Origin: Candidatus Bathyarchaeota archaeon
GTDB taxonomy: Archaea > Thermoproteota > Bathyarchaeia > 40CM-2-53-6
Assembly: GCA_005888755.1 (NCBI GenBank)
Contig: VBBQ01000025.1
Location: 26,256-90,255, forward strand
Direction: 5' to 3'
Length of the DNA stretch: 64,000 bases
Position 1 is the stretch's first letter. Every line of letters starts with the position of its first letter. The notes beneath the pieces were generated by a model. The model saw only the letters and a program-made list of their open reading frames with translations, ran no database searches and was not told the origin of the DNA. The position numbers were made by a program, and so were the translations under genes. Below are positions 59,899 through 64,000 of this stretch, in pieces.

Positions 59899-60402
59899 AT
59901 GTCCCAGGAGAAGCGGCTTAGGTTCCGAATCAAGACCCATAGCCAAGAAATAGAGCTCGAAGGAGATTTCGAATACGTCCGCGACAAGTTCGAGAACTTG
60001 GTCGAGAGCTTAAGTCTCAAAGATGGAATATCACAAACGAAGCCAGAACCAGTTCAGACCATAGAACCATCTGAACCCTCGGACTTGCTAAAGGGAATAG
60101 TACAGTTTAGCGGAGAGGGACGCCCCTATCTCACTGTCCCGGCCGATTCCCTGTCAGCAAAAGAAGCTCTCGCGCTCGTACTTTACGCGACCCACCCAAA
60201 GACGTTCGGAGACGACGAACTGAGCACCCTCCTCGGATCCTCATGGAAGACAACCAGCGGAGCCGTCGTAAGAGCAAGAGCGAGCGAGCTGAAACGCGAA
60301 GGCAAGCTGATCGCCGAGAAAGGGTCCTATGTACTATCCGGCGCTGGGGTCCAATGGGTCACGGGAGAAGTTATACCTGGCCTCAAGAAAACGATCCAGT
60401 GA
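59899..60402 (+). CDS. Conserved archaeal protein with C-terminal winged helix
   Basis: A 167-residue protein. The N-terminal part (residues 1-40) is a beta-rich segment (RLRFRIKTHSQEIELEGDFE), followed by an acidic linker, then a winged-helix-like domain (EALALVLYATHPKTFGDDEL, VVRARASELKREGKLIAEKG). It lies 74 nt upstream of a DNA methyltransferase gene and could regulate it. Confidence 0.55.
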   Translation: MSQEKRLRFRIKTHSQEIELEGDFEYVRDKFENLVESLSLKDGISQTKPEPVQTIEPSEPSDLLKGIVQFSGEGRPYLTVPADSLSAKEALALVLYATHPKTFGDDELSTLLGSSWKTTSGAVVRARASELKREGKLIAEKGSYVLSGAGVQWVTGEVIPGLKKTIQ

Positions 60403-60475
60403 AGAGCAGCTTTCCAACGCTCTTATGGCTCGATCAAGTTTAATCTAGCACGAGAAATGTGCCAGAGATGGTATT

Positions 60476-61417
60476 TTGCAAGTACAAGAGACGGCGAACC
60501 CTCCAAAACTGATGGGAATGCACCTCGTAACCGAGGACGAATACCGTAGGTTTGTTGCCGAGAAGCAACACGTGAAAATAGAAAATGTGGAAGTAGAGAT
60601 AGGTAGACCGTGGCGAATCAAAGAATTCGGGCCACCAACGGATTACAAACCGGAAGAATTCACTGTTTGGAGCTTCCCAAGTAGGGGGGACTGGGCGACA
60701 CACTTAGGAAACTACCGAGGAAACTGGAGCCCATACATACCAAGAAACCTGATAACAAAATATTCCAAGCCGGGGGAACTTGTCCTGGACCAAATGTGTG
60801 GGAGTGGAACCACCCTAGTAGAAAGCAAACTCCTGGGCCGCGACGGAATAGGAGTGGATGTCAACCCAGACGCCGTCATGGTTGCGCAAGACCGGCTGAG
60901 TTTCGACTACAACCCCCTTGATAGACCGCGTGTCGTAGAGACCCGGACATACGTAGGTGATGGACGAAACTTAGATTTGATCGGTGAGGAGACTGTTGAC
61001 CTGATTGCCACTCATCCACCCTATGCTGGAATCATCTCGTACAGCGGAAAACGGATATTGGACGACCTTTCGCGTCTGAAGCTTCCTGCCTACATTGATG
61101 CGATGAGGAAGGTCGCGGCCGAATCATACCGAGTTTTGAAAAACAACCGATACTGTGGAGTACTGATTGGAGACACACGAAAGGGACGCCACTACATTCC
61201 GATCTCGCTTGGAGTTTTGCAGGCATTTCTGAGCGTGGGCTTCATCCTCAAGGAAGACATAATCAAGCTTCAACACAAGACGATGACAACTCGACAGAGA
61301 TGGCGGGGACATAGTTACGACTTCTATAAGATCGCTCACGAACATCTCTACGTATTCAGAAAGCCAGCGCTCGACGAAAAAACAACATCTCTGAAGTACA
61401 GTAAGAAATGGTGGTAA
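60476..61417 (+). CDS. DNA N4/N6-type methyltransferase
   Basis: A 313-residue protein. Motif I is VLDQMCGSGTTLVE (residues 104-117) and the catalytic motif IV is ATHPPYAG (PPY near 181-183); motif X precedes I (GNYRGNWSPYIP). The order X-I-IV is that of gamma-like amino-methyltransferases. It probably methylates adenine or cytosine in a specific sequence to protect host DNA from the convergent nuclease 28 nt beyond. Start TTG 60476, TATA-like GTTTAATC about 36 nt upstream. Confidence 0.88.
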   Translation: MQVQETANPPKLMGMHLVTEDEYRRFVAEKQHVKIENVEVEIGRPWRIKEFGPPTDYKPEEFTVWSFPSRGDWATHLGNYRGNWSPYIPRNLITKYSKPGELVLDQMCGSGTTLVESKLLGRDGIGVDVNPDAVMVAQDRLSFDYNPLDRPRVVETRTYVGDGRNLDLIGEETVDLIATHPPYAGIISYSGKRILDDLSRLKLPAYIDAMRKVAAESYRVLKNNRYCGVLIGDTRKGRHYIPISLGVLQAFLSVGFILKEDIIKLQHKTMTTRQRWRGHSYDFYKIAHEHLYVFRKPALDEKTTSLKYSKKWW

Positions 61418-61445
61418 TCGGTCGATGAAGGTTAGCGTCTTTGGA

Positions 61446-62192
61446 TTACCGAGAAACCGATCTCGGTTTGACCAAAGAGAAGATAGGACCATGACTCTTC
61501 CCAATTCCGCTTGAGATGAATAGATCACGTTTGACTCTCTTACTCAGAGTAAGATAACTCGGGTTGGGAGCGGGAGCGTACCCATGAAACAAGGTTTCAG
61601 GAACGGTCTCATACCAGGTTCTGGCCTCTAAGAGTGAAAAGCTGACTAACAAGTCCCTGTCTACACGTAGTTCTTGCAATAGACGATTTTCAACTTCGTC
61701 TGTTTGTTGGTTGCCCTTGACAAGTTCCACGTATTCCAAGTAGAGTGGGTTTAGCTCGGTTTCATTGTTGAGCAGGGCGAGGAAGTAGTAATAGACCTCA
61801 TCGGCATAGCTTGTAAAGAACCAGCCAGGTACATCTGCTCTTTCTCTAACTGGTAGAGTCCCATTTGCTGAAACCGTCCTCGATCTATCATACTGGAGCT
61901 GGCTGATTGTTTCAAACAAAATGAAACCACTGTCAGGATTGCATAGACCCCTTATCTTGCGCGAGGGATCGGACCCGTAGTATGAGTCAACCTTGAGATC
62001 AATCGTCCTTTTCTTGGCGTTTGGGAGATTGAGAACAAGGTCGATCCCTTTATCGTAGAACTCGGGATTGGAATGAACGTCCCGAAGATCCCTGCTATCC
62101 TTGTCCTTCGTTAGGTAGCGTTTGACTATGGCCATTCCAAACCATTCGAATTTCTTTGCAACCCGAGTAGTGTGAACGGAAAACTCTGCCAA
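61446..62192 (-). CDS. PD-(D/E)xK restriction endonuclease-like protein
   Basis: A 248-residue protein. DKGIDLVLNLPNAKKRTIDLKVD holds the PD-(D/E)xK core: Asp51 and the Asp66-x-Lys68 pair. The C-terminal two thirds are alpha/beta with no recognised domain, as is usual for type II enzymes. It is convergent with the methyltransferase (28 nt apart), so the two form a probable type II restriction-modification pair. The recognition site cannot be deduced. Confidence 0.72.
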   Translation of the reverse strand: MAEFSVHTTRVAKKFEWFGMAIVKRYLTKDKDSRDLRDVHSNPEFYDKGIDLVLNLPNAKKRTIDLKVDSYYGSDPSRKIRGLCNPDSGFILFETISQLQYDRSRTVSANGTLPVRERADVPGWFFTSYADEVYYYFLALLNNETELNPLYLEYVELVKGNQQTDEVENRLLQELRVDRDLLVSFSLLEARTWYETVPETLFHGYAPAPNPSYLTLSKRVKRDLFISSGIGKSHGPIFSLVKPRSVSR

Positions 62193-62258
62193 GAAAGATC
62201 AGAATGTGATCAGAAACTAAAGAGACTTATCTCTTACGAGATTACTGTTGGAAACCCC

Positions 62259-63560
62259 CTAGGTAGAACTGGTGGGAGCCTTGCCCCCAACACTAGCTGA
62301 ACTCCCCAATTGGCTGTTGCGATACAGGAGGTATCCGCTCGTTAAGCTTAGGCCAGAGAAAATTATGGCTGCAGAGTAGAAAACTGCTTGGACCCCGCCT
62401 AGGTCGTCAGCTATTCCAGCTAGTATGAGTCCCGCCGCTATTCCCCCGCTAAGCATGAGACTGTACAGCCCCATGGCCGAGCCCCGAGATTCTTTGGCGG
62501 CGTTGTCCCCTATGAACGCGAGGATTGAGGGAACCAGGGCTGACCCGAGAAAGAACAAGACTCCGGCAACGATGCCGATGGGTCCGACTTTGTTGTAGGA
62601 GTCAATCCAAGGCGTGCCGGGGGGAATGCTGATCAGCGGTCCGAAGATCTCAGGAAGAACCAGAAGGAACCCTATCTCACCCAAGGCACCAAGAGCCATG
62701 ATCTTCGTTCGGCCGAATTTGTCAGACAACCGCCCGAATAGGATAGCTCCTGCTCCGAGAAGCACAAGCACGAGAAGGATGGCCGGTGCAGACTGGGAGA
62801 GATCTGTCTTTCCCATCCGGGCGATAATCCTAGGCAAGAAGATGTAGAACCCCAGTACAACCGTGAGAGCAAACCATACCGGAAGGATGGCTGCTACATC
62901 GCTTGTGAGGCTGGAATACATCTCCTTGAGACTTCTTCGTTCATGGGCGATGTGGGCAGGTTCCCGAAGGATGAGAAACACGGCAATAGCTGAGACCCCG
63001 AGAATTGCAGAGACGACTAGAAAACTTGCTCCGAGGTCAGCGGCGAAGACGCCGCTGAATACAAAACCGAGAACTATGCCTACCCCATAACCTGCGAGGT
63101 TGGCAAGATCGAATCCGCCCATACTAACTCCGCGGTTCGTTACAACCGTCAGGTCGGTGATCATCGTTAGAGAGGCAACTGTTACCATCGCGGCGGCTAG
63201 GCCTTCTAGGCCGTGCGCACCACCCACCAGCACAAGATTGTTGGATAGGCCGATTAGTAGGCTCAGGATTGCAATAAGCCCTAGACCCACCACGAACACC
63301 TTTCTTCGCCCCTTGCGATCCACGTACGCCCCCACCGGAAGAGCTGAAACTCCTTCGACCACTGGATAGATTGCTGTAACAACACCCGCGAACGCCGATT
63401 GAGTTTTTGGAATCGGAAGATAGAGAGGAAAGAGAACCAAGATGACGCCAAACCCAATCCGAGTGAGAAAAACGGCGATGTACAGAATGGAAAGTGTCTC
63501 TAGCTTGGACAACCACCCGGAATCTTGTCCGGGACCTTGCGTTTGAGACTCTGATGTCAA
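62259..63560 (-). CDS. Major facilitator superfamily transporter
   Basis: A 433-residue protein with twelve hydrophobic segments. VDRKGRRKVFVVGL is the conserved loop 2-3 motif, and LSDKFGRTKIMALGALG the equivalent in the second half. Substrate unknown; multidrug export is a common role. Its 5' end marks the start of a 440-nt gene-poor stretch. Confidence 0.9.
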   Translation of the reverse strand: MTSESQTQGPGQDSGWLSKLETLSILYIAVFLTRIGFGVILVLFPLYLPIPKTQSAFAGVVTAIYPVVEGVSALPVGAYVDRKGRRKVFVVGLGLIAILSLLIGLSNNLVLVGGAHGLEGLAAAMVTVASLTMITDLTVVTNRGVSMGGFDLANLAGYGVGIVLGFVFSGVFAADLGASFLVVSAILGVSAIAVFLILREPAHIAHERRSLKEMYSSLTSDVAAILPVWFALTVVLGFYIFLPRIIARMGKTDLSQSAPAILLVLVLLGAGAILFGRLSDKFGRTKIMALGALGEIGFLLVLPEIFGPLISIPPGTPWIDSYNKVGPIGIVAGVLFFLGSALVPSILAFIGDNAAKESRGSAMGLYSLMLSGGIAAGLILAGIADDLGGVQAVFYSAAIIFSGLSLTSGYLLYRNSQLGSSASVGGKAPTSST

Positions 63561-63849
63561 CTGGTCTACACGTTTCTGTGATTCGGCAAGGTCAAAGGGG
63601 TGAGCGGTTAAGACCTTTCGATACCTTGGACCTGATTGTCCCCTTTCGTCCCCAATCTTTCATTATGGGTCTAGAAAGCTTAATTCAGCTATGAAAAAGT
63701 GTCGTGCTTGCCGAGGCCCCGCCGAGGAAACGCCGAACTCCCGCGAGTAGAGCTCACGTCGTGTAGAGATAGTCTGTTGCCGAGAAACATAGCATTAGTT
63801 TCTGTTGGGTCTACTCAACTATAGTGAGCCCCTTAGAGATCCCGTTCAT
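63561..63849. other. Gene-poor stretch, possible short zinc peptide
   Basis: Nothing convincing is seen. A 19-codon frame at 63691-63750 encodes a peptide beginning KKCRACRGPAEE, with a TATA-like GCTTAATT upstream, but it is too short to call; it may be the remains of a zinc-ribbon gene. Confidence 0.3.
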
Positions 63850-64000
63850 ATGGTAGAAACCACCCCTCTTCACCCTGACACTTTTCTTAGCAACTCGGAC
63901 AAGCATCGAGGGACTCATTTCCCGTCTATTACCAGCGACGATGTTTGTTTGGAGACAGGTATAGATGTTGGCGATGGAACACATATAGTCTACAAGACAG
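63850..64000 (+). CDS. Hypothetical protein, runs off the window
   Basis: An ATG at 63850 opens a frame of 50 codons to the window edge. The protein begins with a Thr/His/Asp-rich segment and ends with a strand-like GDGTHIVYKT. A TATA-like ACTATAG lies about 30 nt upstream. Function cannot be inferred. Confidence 0.4.
   Translation, partial: MVETTPLHPDTFLSNSDKHRGTHFPSITSDDVCLETGIDVGDGTHIVYKT

Noticed and set aside
63691..63750. 19-residue Cys-containing peptide
   Set aside because: Too short to support; promoter-like sequence alone is not enough.
1..64000. CRISPR arrays
   Set aside because: No set of regularly spaced identical repeats was seen; the 17-nt units at 23.2 kb are contiguous and degenerate.

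Overview
The window is archaeal chromosomal DNA of roughly 50% GC. The evidence is a full-length PolD large subunit (DP2), aIF1A, an archaeal-length PRPP synthase, a Y-family polymerase of the Dpo4/DinB type, a KaiC/RadA-like ATPase, many TATA-like boxes 25-35 nt upstream of start codons (leaderless transcripts), and frequent TTG/GTG starts. PolD argues against Sulfolobales/Thermoproteales. A Bathyarchaeia/Nitrososphaeria-type Thermoproteota or a Thermoplasmatota genome would fit, but the window alone does not decide. No rRNA, convincing tRNA or CRISPR array was seen. Most genes are single or in short operons.

Layout. 0-8.4 kb: a truncated threonine dehydratase divergent from ridA, a thioredoxin-like protein, a possible eL22-like protein, small RHH, DUF1059 and zinc-ribbon proteins, an ECF-like membrane protein behind a structured leader, and dinB with a retropepsin-like partner. 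8.5-12.3 kb: PolD large subunit plus a wHTH gene. 12.3-17 kb: surface proteins (CHRD, TM-anchored, beta-propeller) with a membrane-bound wHTH regulator. 17-25 kb: DUF72, a KaiC-like ATPase, PAP2, PRPP synthase with a PfkB sugar kinase, a terpene-cyclase-like repeat protein and an M24 peptidase. 25-36 kb: small enzymes (cupin-like, methyltransferases, PanD, GNAT, peroxiredoxins, aIF1A) and an SLC13/ArsB-type permease. 36-46 kb: an M20 peptidase, two PadR regulators with palindromic operators, threonine synthase, a V4R protein, a VTT-domain (DedA-like) membrane protein and an RNase J-like beta-CASP enzyme. 46-51 kb: EamA, GNAT, two decayed genes (VOC and a methyltransferase) and a DUF59-PqqD fusion.

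The most striking block is 51.4-57.2 kb: a CYTH protein, a SixA-type phosphatase, Ppx/GppA, a CHAD protein and a two-domain protein that reads as VTC polyphosphate polymerase fused to CYTH, with a NUDIX hydrolase beyond. This looks like a compact archaeal polyphosphate synthesis, turnover and binding island. It is followed by a TnpB element (with an internally deleted copy at 30.2 kb) and a convergent DNA methyltransferase/PD-(D/E)xK nuclease pair (60.5-62.2 kb), then an MFS transporter.

Other structure includes a diverged ~235-bp repeat pair (2.2 and 39.6 kb), several genes broken by single-base frameshifts (25.3, 47.6, 49.0 and 52.2 kb), and short genes such as a 42-residue highly basic protein at 37.0 kb.
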